Below, piece by piece: positions 15,248 through 23,919 of a DNA stretch of 38,053 bases. Every line of letters starts with the position of its first letter. Position 1 is the stretch's first letter. This DNA is from Mycobacteriales bacterium (lineage in GTDB: Bacteria; Actinomycetota; Actinomycetes; Mycobacteriales; QHCD01): NCBI GenBank assembly GCA_036497565.1, contig DASXJE010000022.1, positions 1 to 38,053 of the forward strand, given 5' to 3'. Below the pieces are notes generated by a model. It saw nothing but the letters and a program-made list of their open reading frames with translations, was not told the origin of the DNA and did not search any database. The position numbers and the translations under genes were made by a program.

Positions 15248-16116
15248 TGGGGCACCGGTGACTTGGCGGGTGCACCGCCTCGGTGCAGCATCGGTGACCT
15301 CGTGATGAGGATGACCCCGGTAATCATCGCGACCAGTCCTGCCGACTCGAGCGCCAGCCAGATCGGTGCCAGGCGCACTACCTCCCCGAACACCCCGACA
15401 CCGAATGCGATTCCGGCGAGCGGCTCGGCGACGGTCATCGCAGGCAGCGAGGCGCGGAGCGGGGCGACCTCGAAGGCGCTCTGGGCGAGCAGCAGGCCGA
15501 TCACGGCGACGCCGAACACGGCGTAGGGCAGGTAGGAGGTCACCAGATCGCCGATGCCATGGTCGAGCAGCACCATGGAGCGCTTGGTGAAGCCGTCCTG
15601 CAGGCCGTAGAGAGACCCGGCGGCGGAGGCGAGCAGCGTGGCCTTCTCGGTCGCGGCCCGCCGCCGCGCGACGGCGACCAGCGCCGCGGCGATGGCGGCG
15701 ACCACCCCGACGACCAGCCAGCGGCGTAATTCGCTGACCGGCTGGCTGCCCGTGTGCGGCTGCCCGGCGATGATGAACACCGCGACGCCGACGCTCAGGA
15801 TGATCGCCCCGGACCACTCGCGCCGGCCGAGTTGTTGGGAGGAGATGACGCGGGCCAGTGCCAGGGCGAAGAGCAGGTTGGTGGTGAGCAGCGGCTCGAC
15901 CAGGATCACATCGGCGTGCCCGAGGGCGATGGCGCCGAGGATCTGACCGCCCACCATCGAGCCGATGCCGGCCAGCCACACCGGCTTCTTGATCAGGTCG
16001 AGGAAGAGCTTGAACCGGAGCGCATCCTCCGGCGGCGCCTCCTGGGCCGCCCGCTGCTGCAGTACGAAGCCAAGCCCGAGCAGCACCGCTGCGCACAGAA
16101 TGATGGCAATCGTCAC
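15244..16116 (-). CDS. DMT-superfamily (NIPA-like) membrane protein, first of a pair
   Basis: This 290-residue paralogue of the following gene also has nine to ten hydrophobic segments, starting TIAIILCAAVLLGLGFVLQQRAA. Shared landmarks are the N-terminal helix ending QQRAA, KPVWLAGIGSMVGGQILGAIAL, and an EPLLTTNLLFALALA helix. A degenerate second DMT repeat holds TVAEPLAGIAFGVGVFGE. Two adjacent paralogues with a 4-bp overlap fit a heteromeric transporter, as known for the EmrE-related paired SMR proteins, but this is inference. The gene is divergent from the short-chain dehydrogenase at 16232, with a 115-bp region between them. Confidence 0.85.
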   Translation of the reverse strand: MTIAIILCAAVLLGLGFVLQQRAAQEAPPEDALRFKLFLDLIKKPVWLAGIGSMVGGQILGAIALGHADVILVEPLLTTNLLFALALARVISSQQLGRREWSGAIILSVGVAVFIIAGQPHTGSQPVSELRRWLVVGVVAAIAAALVAVARRRAATEKATLLASAAGSLYGLQDGFTKRSMVLLDHGIGDLVTSYLPYAVFGVAVIGLLLAQSAFEVAPLRASLPAMTVAEPLAGIAFGVGVFGEVVRLAPIWLALESAGLVAMITGVILITRSPMLHRGGAPAKSPVPQ

Positions 16117-16156
16117 GTGGGCAGTACTCGCGATCGTGTGTGCCGGAGCGGCCGGG

Positions 16157-16184
16157 TTGGCTGCGCCAGCCTAACCGGTAGCGT
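16157..16184 (+). promoter_or_regulatory. Candidate promoter for the short-chain dehydrogenase
   Basis: TTGGCT (16157-16162) and TAGCGT (16179-16184) are separated by 16 nt. A start near 16191 would leave a leader of about 40 nt with a GGAG ribosome site ahead of the ATG at 16232. It is read from the sequence only. Confidence 0.4.
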
Positions 16185-16231
16185 CGCGAGCACAGCGATC
16201 GCGAAGGGGGCGTTCCGCGCGGAGCGGGCTC

Positions 16232-16984
16232 ATGGACATCGTCGGCAGCGTCGCATTGGTCACCGGAGCGACCGGGGGGATCGGTCGAGCGACGGCCATC
16301 GCCCTGTCGCGGGCCGGGGCCAAGGTGGTCGTCGCGGGCCGCAACGCGGGCCGGCTCGCGGGCGTGGCGGATCTGCTGGGTGCGCACGCCGTCCAGGCCG
16401 ATCTACTCCAACCTGGCATGCCGGACAAACTCGTCGCTGAGGTCGAGCAGGTCGCCGGGACGATCGACCTGTTGGTCAGCGCCGCCGGCGTCGGCCGCGC
16501 CGGGCCCCTTGTCGACACGAGTACGGGCGAGGTGGACGGCGTGATGCGGGTCGACCTGATCGCGCCGATGCAGCTCACCCGGCTGGTCCTGCCCGGCATG
16601 CTGGAGCGGGGCCGGGGCCGGATCGTGCTGATGAGCTCGATCGCGGGACTCGTCGGCGTACGCAACGAGTCGGTCTATTCCGCCGCGAAGGGCGGCCTGA
16701 GCACCTTCGCCGACAGCCTCTCCGACGAGCTCGCCGGGTCCGGCGTCGGCGTCACGGTGGTGGCGCCCGGGCCTGTGGCGACCGACTTCTTCAGCCACCG
16801 CGGAAAGCCCTACACCCGGCGCTGGCCACGGCCGATCAGCACGAGCACGGTGGCCGGGGCGATCTGCGACGGGATCATCGCCGAGCGCCGGACCGTGGTC
16901 ATACCCCGCTGGCTGGGGTTCGCCGCCCGCATGCACGGCATGACCCCCGGCCTCTACCGCGCGCTCTCGGCCCGCTTCGGGTGA
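16232..16984 (+). CDS. Short-chain dehydrogenase/reductase (classical SDR)
   Basis: This 250-residue SDR has the cofactor loop TGATGGIG (residues 11-18), SAAG in place of NNAG, catalytic Ser in MSSIAG, and Tyr149 and Lys153 in YSAAK. RNAGR after the second strand suggests NADP preference. The C-terminal region RRTVVIPRWLGFAARMHGMTPGL is extended relative to FabG and resembles SDRs acting on hydrophobic or lipid substrates. It converges on hpnH with only 15 bp between stops, so it borders the hopanoid operon without being part of it. A role in lipid or hopanoid side-chain metabolism is possible but unsupported beyond location. Confidence 0.88.
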   Translation: MDIVGSVALVTGATGGIGRATAIALSRAGAKVVVAGRNAGRLAGVADLLGAHAVQADLLQPGMPDKLVAEVEQVAGTIDLLVSAAGVGRAGPLVDTSTGEVDGVMRVDLIAPMQLTRLVLPGMLERGRGRIVLMSSIAGLVGVRNESVYSAAKGGLSTFADSLSDELAGSGVGVTVVAPGPVATDFFSHRGKPYTRRWPRPISTSTVAGAICDGIIAERRTVVIPRWLGFAARMHGMTPGLYRALSARFG

Positions 16985-16999
16985 CGGACCCGGGACCGC

Positions 17000-18007
17000 T
17001 CAGCTGCGGGCGGCCCGCAGCGACTCCTTGAGCGAGCCCATCGTGGCGAGCACCGCCGTCGGCTCGTAGCCGCAGTGCGCCATGCAGTTGTTGCAGCGTT
17101 CGTCCTTGCCGCGGCCGTAGGAGTCCCAGTCGGTGGTGTCGATCAGCTCGCGGTAGGTCTCGGTGTAGCCGTCGGCCATCAGGTAGCACGGCTTCTGCCA
17201 GCCCTTGAGCGAGTACGACGGGATGCCCCATGCGGTGCAGCCGAAGTCGACCTTCCCCTCGAGGAAGTCGAGGAAGAGCGGCGAGTGGTTGAGCCGCCAC
17301 TTCTTGCGCCGTCCGTCGGCGAACGCCTTCTGGAACAGCTCCCGGGTCTCCTGCACACCGAGGAAGTGCTCCTGGTCGGGTGCCTTCTCGTAGGCGTAGG
17401 CCGGCGAGATCATCATCTGGTCGACCTTGACGTCGTCGTTCAAGAAGTCGAGGACGTCGATGATGGTCTGTGGGGTGTCGGTGTTGAAGAAGGTCGAGTT
17501 GGTGTTGACGGTGAAGCCGCGGCGCTTGACCTCCTTGATGGCCGCGATCGCCTCGTCGAAGACTCCTTCCTTGTCGACCGCCTCGTCGTGGCGCTCCTTG
17601 AGCCCGTCGACGTGCACGACGAAGGAGAAGTACGGCGACGGCTTGAAGTCGAAGCGCTCGATCCGCTTGCGCAGCAGCACCGCGTTGGTGCACAGGTAGA
17701 CGTACTTCTTGCGCTTCACCAACTCGTTGACGATGACGTCGATCTGCGGGTGCATCAGCGGCTCGCCGCCCGCGATCGACACCATCGGGGCACCGCATTC
17801 CTCGATCGCCCCGATCGCCTGCTCGACCGGCATCCGCTGCTTGAGGACATCGGCGGGGTGCTGGATCTTTCCGCACCCGGGGCAGGACAGGTTGCAGGCG
17901 AACAGCGGTTCGAGCTCGACGATCAGCGGGAACTTGTCCTTCCTGGTGACCTTCTGCTTGAACAGATATGCGCCGATCCGTGCGCTCTGGCGCAGCGGGA
18001 TGCTCAT
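17000..18007 (-). CDS. hpnH: Adenosyl-hopene transferase HpnH (radical SAM)
   Basis: This 335-residue radical SAM enzyme attaches the 5'-deoxyadenosyl group to diploptene, giving adenosylhopane, the first committed step of side-chain extension. The cluster motif is Cys38-x3-Cys42-x2-Cys45 in [17 protein letters not shown], the form characteristic of Hpn[11 protein letters not shown] follows as the SAM-binding strand. A C-terminal Cys-rich segment ([12 protein letters not shown], near residues 303-314) is also typical. Length is normal. The ATG overlaps the stop of the hpnG-ispH fusion by 4 bp. It is the last gene of the hopanoid operon, and its enzymatic product would be the substrate of the HpnG half of the gene just upstream. 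Confidence 0.96.
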   Translation of the reverse strand: MSIPLRQSARIGAYLFKQKVTRKDKFPLIVELEPLFACNLSCPGCGKIQHPADVLKQRMPVEQAIGAIEECGAPMVSIAGGEPLMHPQIDVIVNELVKRKKYVYLCTNAVLLRKRIERFDFKPSPYFSFVVHVDGLKERHDEAVDKEGVFDEAIAAIKEVKRRGFTVNTNSTFFNTDTPQTIIDVLDFLNDDVKVDQMMISPAYAYEKAPDQEHFLGVQETRELFQKAFADGRRKKWRLNHSPLFLDFLEGKVDFGCTAWGIPSYSLKGWQKPCYLMADGYTETYRELIDTTDWDSYGRGKDERCNNCMAHCGYEPTAVLATMGSLKESLRAARS

Positions 18008-19509
18008 GGGCGACTGACCTCCTTGGGCAGTGAGAACTCCACTGATTCGGTGACCACGGGACGCTCGGCGACCTCGACCGGACCGAGTCCGGCCAATGCA
18101 GTGATCACCCGTTCGACGAGGTCGGGCGGCGCGGATGCGCCGGCGGTGAGCCCGATGGTGCGTCGCCCGGCCAGCCAGCCGAGGTCGATGTCACCGTCGT
18201 CGTCCACCAGGTGTGCCTCCCCGCACTCCCGCGCCGCGATCTCGACCAGGCGACGGGAGTTGGAGGAGTTGGCCGACCCCACGACGAGGACGGCGTCGGA
18301 CTCGCGGGCGACCGCGCGGATCGCGGCCTGCCGGTTTGTAGTGGCGTAGCAGATGTCGTCGGAGGACGGACCGCGCAGCGCCGGGAACCGCCGGCGCAGG
18401 GCGTCGACGACGTGCTGCGACTCGTCGACAGCGAGCGTGGTCTGCATGAGATAGGAGATCCGCTCCGGATCCTCCACCTCGAGCGTCTCCACGTCCTCGG
18501 CCGACTCGACCAGCCGGACCGCCTCGGGCGCCTCGCCGGTGGTGCCCTCGACCTCTTCGTGGCCGCGGTGGCCGATCAGCGCGATCGTCTCGCCGCGGGC
18601 GGCGAACCGCCGCGCCTCGGCGTGCACCTTGCTGACCAGCGGGCAGGTCGCATCGATGACCTGCAGACCGCGCGCGCCCGCCTCGGCGCGCACCTGGGGC
18701 GACACCCCATGCGCGGAGAAGACCAGCGTCGCGCCGTCGGGCACCTCGTCGACCTCGTCGACGAAGATGGCACCGCGCTGCTCGAGGTCGCGCACCACGT
18801 GGATGTTGTGCACGATCTGCTTGCGGACGTAGACCGGCTCCCCGTAACGCTCGAGCGCCGCCTCGACGATGGCGATGGCCCGCTCGACCCCGGCGCAGAA
18901 CGACCGGGGACCGGCCAGCAGCACCTTGCGGGGGGAGCAGGCGTCGGCCCAGGTCTGCAGCGCCGGAGCGGCCCGGCGCAGTGCCCGGCGGGCGACGACG
19001 CCGCCGGTGATGGTGCGGGGATGCACCAGCGGCCGGTCGGGACCGTCGACGATGACCCGCAGGACGGCCCGCGGCCGGTCGCCGACCAGGTCGAGGAACG
19101 CCGCGGACTCCATGTCGATCGCGATCGCGCCGGTCTCGGCGAGTTCGGCACGGTGTTCCTGCCGGCGTACGGCGCTCTCGACGGTCAGGATCGGGCCCAC
19201 GTGGACCCGCAGGCCGAGCCGGCGCAGCGCCGCCGCGAGCGGAGCAGCCGACGGGCAGCGCACCACCCGGCTGCCGCCCCGCACCTCGTCGGCGATGACG
19301 ATGTCGCCGGGTGCGAGGCCTTCACGCAACGCGCCGGCGAACCCGGCGATCGCGACCGGGTCGTCCGGGCCGGTGTCGCGCCACAGACCCGCCGCGGCGC
19401 GGTGCGCGCGCAGCGGACCCATTCCGGAGCGGACCACGCGGGCGCGGGGCAACCCCGGCGCGACGGTCTGCGCCTCGATCCGTAGCGGTGCGTAGACGAG
19501 GAGAGTCAT
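18004..19509 (-). CDS. ispH: HpnG phosphorylase - IspH reductase fusion protein
   Basis: This single 501-residue frame has two domains. Residues 1 to about 190 form a nucleoside-phosphorylase-like domain with IDMESAAF (131-138), the hallmark acidic motif of that superfamily. Its place before hpnH makes it HpnG, which removes adenine from adenosylhopane. Residues about 195-501 form 4-hydroxy-3-methylbut-2-enyl diphosphate reductase, the last MEP-pathway step giving IPP and DMAPP. The three cluster cysteines are Cys205 ([10 protein letters not shown]), Cys289 (DATCPLVSK) and Cys387 ([10 protein letters not shown]). His234, His267, His317 and Glu319 match the substrate-binding residues, and TAGASAPP is present near the end. 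Both halves look intact. No stop or frameshift lies at the linker (ADACSPRK). It overlaps its neighbours by 4 bp on each side. Confidence 0.93.
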   Translation of the reverse strand: MTLLVYAPLRIEAQTVAPGLPRARVVRSGMGPLRAHRAAAGLWRDTGPDDPVAIAGFAGALREGLAPGDIVIADEVRGGSRVVRCPSAAPLAAALRRLGLRVHVGPILTVESAVRRQEHRAELAETGAIAIDMESAAFLDLVGDRPRAVLRVIVDGPDRPLVHPRTITGGVVARRALRRAAPALQTWADACSPRKVLLAGPRSFCAGVERAIAIVEAALERYGEPVYVRKQIVHNIHVVRDLEQRGAIFVDEVDEVPDGATLVFSAHGVSPQVRAEAGARGLQVIDATCPLVSKVHAEARRFAARGETIALIGHRGHEEVEGTTGEAPEAVRLVESAEDVETLEVEDPERISYLMQTTLAVDESQHVVDALRRRFPALRGPSSDDICYATTNRQAAIRAVARESDAVLVVGSANSSNSRRLVEIAARECGEAHLVDDDGDIDLGWLAGRRTIGLTAGASAPPDLVERVITALAGLGPVEVAERPVVTESVEFSLPKEVSRP

Positions 19510-21425
19510 GCCCGCTCTGCTTCCTGCTCGAATGCCCGCACGTAGCGCCCCAGCGCCATCAGCGGGAAGACGAGTCGGTAGAGGTGATAGTTGATGTAGA
19601 AATCCCCGGGGAATCCGGTGCCGGTGAACTGTGGCTCATCCCACGTGCCGTCCGCTCGCTGATTGTCGACCAGCCACCGGATGCCGCGTTCGATCGCCTC
19701 GGCCGTGGTGGACGTCCTCGGCGCGTCGACGCAGAGCAGCGCGAGTAGAGCCCACGCGGTCTGCGAGGCGGTCGAGTCGCCCCGGCCGCGCCAGGCCGGG
19801 TCGACGTAGGAGCGCAGGTCTTCGCCCCAACCGCCGTCGGTGTTCTGCACGCCGCGCAGCCAGGCCAGGGAGCGCTCGATCGCCGGGTGCGAGGACGGCA
19901 GACCGGCGGCGATCAGAGCGGGGACCACCGCCCCCACTCCGTAGACGTGGTTGGCGCCCCACCGTCCGAACCACGAGCCGTCGGACTCCTGCGCGGCGAG
20001 CATCCAGTCGATGCCGCGGCGGGCCGCCGGCGAGCCGGCCGCTCCTTCGCCGGCGAGCATCTCGACCATGTGTGCCGTCACGTCGGCGGAGGGCGGGTCG
20101 ATCATCGCGCCGAAGTCGGCGAAGGAGATGGCATAGGCGAGGTCGCGGGTGTTGTCGGCGTCGAATGCGCCCCAGCCACCGTCGCCGCTCTGCATCCCGG
20201 TCGACCAGGAGACTCCCCGGCGGATCGCGCCGTCGAGCCCGCTGACGCGCGCCGGGTCGACCCGGCGCAGCGCGAGGACGACCTCGGCGGTGTCGTCGAC
20301 GTCGGGGTAGGTGTCGTTGGCGAATTCGAACGCCCAGCCGCCGGCGCCCAACTGCGGCCGGCGCACCGCCCAGTCGCCGTGGACGCCGATCTCCTCGTCG
20401 ACCACCCATTGGCCGGCCTTCACCAGCGCCGGGTCGTCGGCGGTGATGCCCGCGTCGGACAGCGCGATCATGGCGAGCACGGTGTCCCAGACCGGCGACT
20501 GACAGGCCTCGAGCCGGCGGCCGCGTTCGTCGTCGATGAGGAAGCCGTCCAGCCCGGCCAGCCCGGCGACGATGACCGGATGGTCGGTGGGATAGCCGAG
20601 GGCGTGCAGGGCGATCAGCGAATAGACCCACGGCGGCTGGATTCCGCCCCACGACCCGTCCGCTTCCTGGCGCGCCACGATCCACTTCTCGGCCTTGGCC
20701 ATCGCGTGGCGCCGGAGTCGCTTCGAGGCCCGGCGGCCGTAGGTGCGCAGCACCCGGTCGAGCAGTTCGAACCGCCCGGCCGAGCTCAGGGGGGAAGCTG
20801 ACTCCGGCTGCTCGATGCCGGTCCGCAGCTCGGGCAGGTCGAACGGCAGCGGCCGCACCGGCCGGAGCGTGCTCACGATCGTCAGCGGGACTATCGTCTG
20901 GCGCGCCCAGCAGGCGAAATCGTAGATGTTGAGCGGCACCCACGACGGCAGCAGGATCAGCTCCGGCGGAAGGACCGGCACTTGCTCCCAGGACCACTGG
21001 CCCACCATCGCGAGCCAGATGCGGGTGAAGACCCGGGTGGCCTCGAGACCGCCGGACTCCCGCACGAAGTGCGCCGCGGCCTGCATGTGTGGCAGCTCAG
21101 GACCATCGCCGGCCAGCCGAAGTGCGACGTAGGCCTCCGCCGTGGTCGACAGGTCGGCCGGTCCACCGAAGAACGTCGCCCACGTGCCGTCCCCGCGTTG
21201 CTGCGAGCGGATCCAGTGGGCGGCCCGTGCGGTCTCCTCGTCGGTCCGCACCCCGAGCACGTGCCGGAGCAGGAGATCCTCGGCGTCCATCGTGACGTTG
21301 GTCTCGAGTTCGCCCTTCCACCACCCGTCGGCGTGCTGCAGGTCGAGCAGGTGTCGGGTGGCCGAGCCCAGCGCCTCGGTCGGGCCGGCGACCGGACCGG
21401 TGAATTCGGTCTGCAGGGTGCTCAC
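19506..21425 (-). CDS. shc: Squalene-hopene cyclase
   Basis: This 639-residue class II triterpene cyclase converts squalene to hopene and hopanol at the membrane. The proton-donor motif is DVDDTAE at residues 375-381, matching DxDDTAE. Several QW repeats are visible (for example [24 protein letters not shown]), which stiffen the double alpha-barrel. Length is normal. The GTG start at 21425 overlaps the stop of the polyprenyl synthase by 4 bp; the frame stays open further upstream but without family similarity. The final residues are rich in Arg and Glu. It follows the squalene-forming genes directly, so its substrate is supplied by the same transcript. Confidence 0.97.
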   Translation of the reverse strand: MSTLQTEFTGPVAGPTEALGSATRHLLDLQHADGWWKGELETNVTMDAEDLLLRHVLGVRTDEETARAAHWIRSQQRGDGTWATFFGGPADLSTTAEAYVALRLAGDGPELPHMQAAAHFVRESGGLEATRVFTRIWLAMVGQWSWEQVPVLPPELILLPSWVPLNIYDFACWARQTIVPLTIVSTLRPVRPLPFDLPELRTGIEQPESASPLSSAGRFELLDRVLRTYGRRASKRLRRHAMAKAEKWIVARQEADGSWGGIQPPWVYSLIALHALGYPTDHPVIVAGLAGLDGFLIDDERGRRLEACQSPVWDTVLAMIALSDAGITADDPALVKAGQWVVDEEIGVHGDWAVRRPQLGAGGWAFEFANDTYPDVDDTAEVVLALRRVDPARVSGLDGAIRRGVSWSTGMQSGDGGWGAFDADNTRDLAYAISFADFGAMIDPPSADVTAHMVEMLAGEGAAGSPAARRGIDWMLAAQESDGSWFGRWGANHVYGVGAVVPALIAAGLPSSHPAIERSLAWLRGVQNTDGGWGEDLRSYVDPAWRGRGDSTASQTAWALLALLCVDAPRTSTTAEAIERGIRWLVDNQRADGTWDEPQFTGTGFPGDFYINYHLYRLVFPLMALGRYVRAFEQEAERA

Positions 21426-22474
21426 TGCTGCCGCCGCACCACGTAGTCGGCCACCGCTGTCAGGTCGCGGACCGCGTCGGGCTCCAGCTCGACCGAGGTC
21501 AGCCGCTCCCGGGCCAGGGTCAGCTGGCGGTCGGCCTCGGTGCCCGCCCAGGCCCGACCTCCGGCCTTCTCGACCAGGTCGGCCTCGGCGGCGTAGCGGT
21601 CGTCGCTGTCGGCCTCGGATGGGGCCTCGGCGGCGTCCTCGGCGAGCATGCGGGCCAGCTGCTCGGCGGCCGAGCCACCGGCGGCGAGGGCCGCGGCGAC
21701 CGGAAGGGTCTTCTTTCCGGCTCGTAGGTCCGACCGGACCGGCTTTCCGGTCAGCTCGGGGGAACCCCAGATGCCGAGCAAGTCGTCGACCAACTGGAAG
21801 GCGAGGCCGACGTGCTCGCCGAAGTCGGTGAGCGCGCGGACGGTGGCGGGGGATGCGCCATTGAGGACGGCGCCGATCGCCGCCGAGCACGACATCAGCG
21901 CGCTGGTCTTGTTTCCCGCCATCCGCAGGCATTCCTCCAGTGTGACGTCGTCACGCGATTCGAACTCCAGATCGTCGGTTTGACCCGTGACCAACCTGGC
22001 GGTGGACGTCGTCAGGAGCTTCGCCGCGGCCGCCCCGTCGGAGGTCTCGAGGTCGAGCAGCACCTCCTCGGCGAGCGTGAGCAGGGCGACCCCGCCGAGA
22101 ATCGCGGCGGACGGACCGAACACGGTCCAGGCCGTCGGCTGGTGGTGGCGTTCGCGATCGCCGTCCATCAGGTCGTCGTGCAGCAGCGAGAAGTTGTGCA
22201 CCAACTCCACCGCGACGCCACCCGGGATGCCGCTCTCGGCGGGCGCCCCGGCCGCCCGGGCGGACAGCAGGGCCATGGCGTTGCGGATGCCCTTGCCGTG
22301 GATCTTCCCTCGCTCGCGGCCATCGGCGGTGAGCCAGCCGAAGTGGTAGCCGGCGACCTTGGTCATCGACGGGGTCAGCCGGTCGACGGCCTCCCGCAGC
22401 GCCGGTTGGGAGAGGTCGCGGGCCCGGTCCAGCACGCTGGCGACGTGACCCTGATGCAGTGTCCGGGCGGTCAC
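21422..22474 (-). CDS. Polyprenyl (farnesyl/geranylgeranyl-type) diphosphate synthase
   Basis: This 350-residue trans-isoprenyl diphosphate synthase starts at a GTG overlapping the hpnE stop by 4 bp. The first Asp-rich motif is DDLMD (100-104), followed by the usual RERH. The second is DDLLG (230-234) instead of DDxxD, with GIWG following; this DDLLGIWG form is common in actinobacterial enzymes of this clade. GKKTLP follows. It condenses IPP with allylic diphosphates. Its position between hpnE and shc argues that it supplies farnesyl diphosphate to HpnD, but chain length cannot be fixed from the residues I can compare. The C-terminal 60 residues are acidic and poorly conserved. Confidence 0.92.
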   Translation of the reverse strand: MTARTLHQGHVASVLDRARDLSQPALREAVDRLTPSMTKVAGYHFGWLTADGRERGKIHGKGIRNAMALLSARAAGAPAESGIPGGVAVELVHNFSLLHDDLMDGDRERHHQPTAWTVFGPSAAILGGVALLTLAEEVLLDLETSDGAAAAKLLTTSTARLVTGQTDDLEFESRDDVTLEECLRMAGNKTSALMSCSAAIGAVLNGASPATVRALTDFGEHVGLAFQLVDDLLGIWGSPELTGKPVRSDLRAGKKTLPVAAALAAGGSAAEQLARMLAEDAAEAPSEADSDDRYAAEADLVEKAGGRAWAGTEADRQLTLARERLTSVELEPDAVRDLTAVADYVVRRQQ

Positions 22475-23919
22475 AGGGCTGCTCCTTGCATGGTCGGGGC
22501 CGAGATCGGATCGACCGTGGTCAGGGCGCGACGAGCCGCGTTGGTCCCGCTCCGGACGGCGCCCTCCATCGTCGCGGGCCAGCCGGTGTCGGTCCACGAC
22601 CCAGCGAGGAACACGCCGGGGACATCTGTCTGGGAGCCGGGCCGGAGCGCGCCGGTGCCGGGCAATGGCCGGAATGTGGCTTTCGGCTCCCGTGTCACGA
22701 GGAACCGGCGGACACTAGCCCGGCCGGCTGCGGGGAACAGTTCGGCCAGCGCCGGGAGGAACCGGGCGCGCAGGGCGGCGACCGGTTCGTGCAGGTAGGC
22801 ATCGGCGGCCGACAGCGACACGGTGAGGTACTGCCCGTCGGTCACTCCCGCGGCCTCGGTGCGGTCGAACACCCAGTGGACCGGGCCACCGTGACCGACC
22901 GCGAACGGCAGGCTGGTCACGGGCCGGTCGTAGACGACGTGCAGGTTGACGATCGGTGAGGCGCCCAGTCCGGCCAGCCGGGCCTGCTCGCGGACGGCGC
23001 CGTCGGGGAGCAGCGGCGGCAGGCTGTCGTGCGGTACGGCGAGGACGACGGCGTCGGCGCGCACCGATCCGGACCTCGTCGCCACGGTGAGCCCGGACTC
23101 GTCGCGGCGTACGCCGACGACCCTCGTCGAGGTGCGCACGTCCGCCCCGGCCGCGGCGAGCACGGCACCGGCCGGGTCGCCGTGCAGCCGGGACAGGGGG
23201 ACCAGGGGGATACCGATGTCGGCCGCCTCGGCGTCGTCCAGCAGACCGGTGCGGAAGACCATCGCGGCGAGGGCGAGGGAAGTCTCGTCCGGCCAGGCAT
23301 TGAGCGTCGGGACGCTGATGAGTCCCCACAGCGCGTTGATCGCCGTCGTCGACTGCCCGTGCCGCCGCAGCCAACCGCCGAAGGACTCGACGTCCAGGCG
23401 CGGATCGTCGGGGTCGAGACGGCGTAGCGCCACCAGGGCCCGGACCGCGGTGACCTTGTCGCGCAGCGACAGCAGCGGGTAGCCGCCGACGGCTCCGGCG
23501 AGGTGCAGCGGGGCGGGCAGATCGCTGCGGGTCAGCCGGTGCACCCGGCCCCCGGGTGTGATCACCGGCACCGACATCCGGTCCTGGATTCGCACCAGGC
23601 CGGCGACGCCGAGCCGGCGGAGGAAGGCCTGATAGGCGGTGCAGCAACGCAGGAAGACGTGCTGGCCGTTGTCGACGGTGAGTCCGTCGCGGGGGGAGTC
23701 CGCGTCGACGCCATGGTCGACGGAGGCGTGGTCGTCGGCCCCATGGTCGACCGAGGTGTGGTCGACGTTCGCGCCGTCGCGGGTGAAGGAGAAGGTCGCA
23801 CCGCCGAGTCGCGGGCGGCTCTCGAGCAGGATGACCTGCGCCCCGCCGTCGACCGCTTCGATCGCCGCGGCCAGACCAGCCAATCCCGCCCCGACGACGC
23901 ACACCGTGGGCGCGCTCAT
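22471..23919 (-). CDS. hpnE: Hydroxysqualene dehydroxylase HpnE (FAD-dependent)
   Basis: This 482-residue flavoprotein of the amine-oxidase/phytoene-desaturase superfamily reduces hydroxysqualene to squalene. The FAD-binding VVGAGLAGLAAAIEA starts the protein (Gly10, Gly12, Gly15), and LLESRPRLGGATFSF is next, as in all HpnE. NGQHVFLRCCTAY (residues 84-96) is the HpnE-specific block. VFLAGSWTDTGWPATMEGAVRSG is the C-terminal FAD motif. Odd feature: between RDG and LTVDNGQHV there is an inserted His/Asp-rich stretch of about 28 residues (about 50-77) with a 10-residue repeat, absent from the usual family spacing. ATG 23919 overlaps hpnD's stop by 4 bp. Confidence 0.95.
   Translation of the reverse strand: MSAPTVCVVGAGLAGLAAAIEAVDGGAQVILLESRPRLGGATFSFTRDGANVDHTSVDHGADDHASVDHGVDADSPRDGLTVDNGQHVFLRCCTAYQAFLRRLGVAGLVRIQDRMSVPVITPGGRVHRLTRSDLPAPLHLAGAVGGYPLLSLRDKVTAVRALVALRRLDPDDPRLDVESFGGWLRRHGQSTTAINALWGLISVPTLNAWPDETSLALAAMVFRTGLLDDAEAADIGIPLVPLSRLHGDPAGAVLAAAGADVRTSTRVVGVRRDESGLTVATRSGSVRADAVVLAVPHDSLPPLLPDGAVREQARLAGLGASPIVNLHVVYDRPVTSLPFAVGHGGPVHWVFDRTEAAGVTDGQYLTVSLSAADAYLHEPVAALRARFLPALAELFPAAGRASVRRFLVTREPKATFRPLPGTGALRPGSQTDVPGVFLAGSWTDTGWPATMEGAVRSGTNAARRALTTVDPISAPTMQGAAL
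23711..23770. repeat. 30-bp tandem duplication inside hpnE
   Basis: Two adjacent 30-bp units both begin CCATGGTCGAC and differ at about 5 of 30 positions. On the coding strand they specify imperfect 10-residue units of the form (V/D)DH(T/A)SVDHG. They form the core of the His/Asp-rich insertion in HpnE. A multiple of three keeps the reading frame open. Confidence 0.85.

Noticed and set aside
14345-16387. A 680-codon minus-strand frame that could suggest one large transporter
   Set aside because: Only the part from 15247 down is a membrane protein. The rest is out of frame with the upstream paralogue, which has its own intact gene.
16981-17000. Terminator between the SDR and hpnH
   Set aside because: The short gap contains CCCGGG symmetry only. 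No stem longer than a few base pairs forms, so it is not reported.
17075-19485. Long plus-strand frames antisense to hpnH and hpnG-ispH
   Set aside because: They are Asp/Val/Leu/Gly-rich shadows of the real minus-strand genes.
23700-23790. CRISPR-like or regulatory tandem repeat
   Set aside because: There are only two imperfect 30-bp units, directly adjacent without spacers and in frame inside hpnE, so it is a coding repeat.
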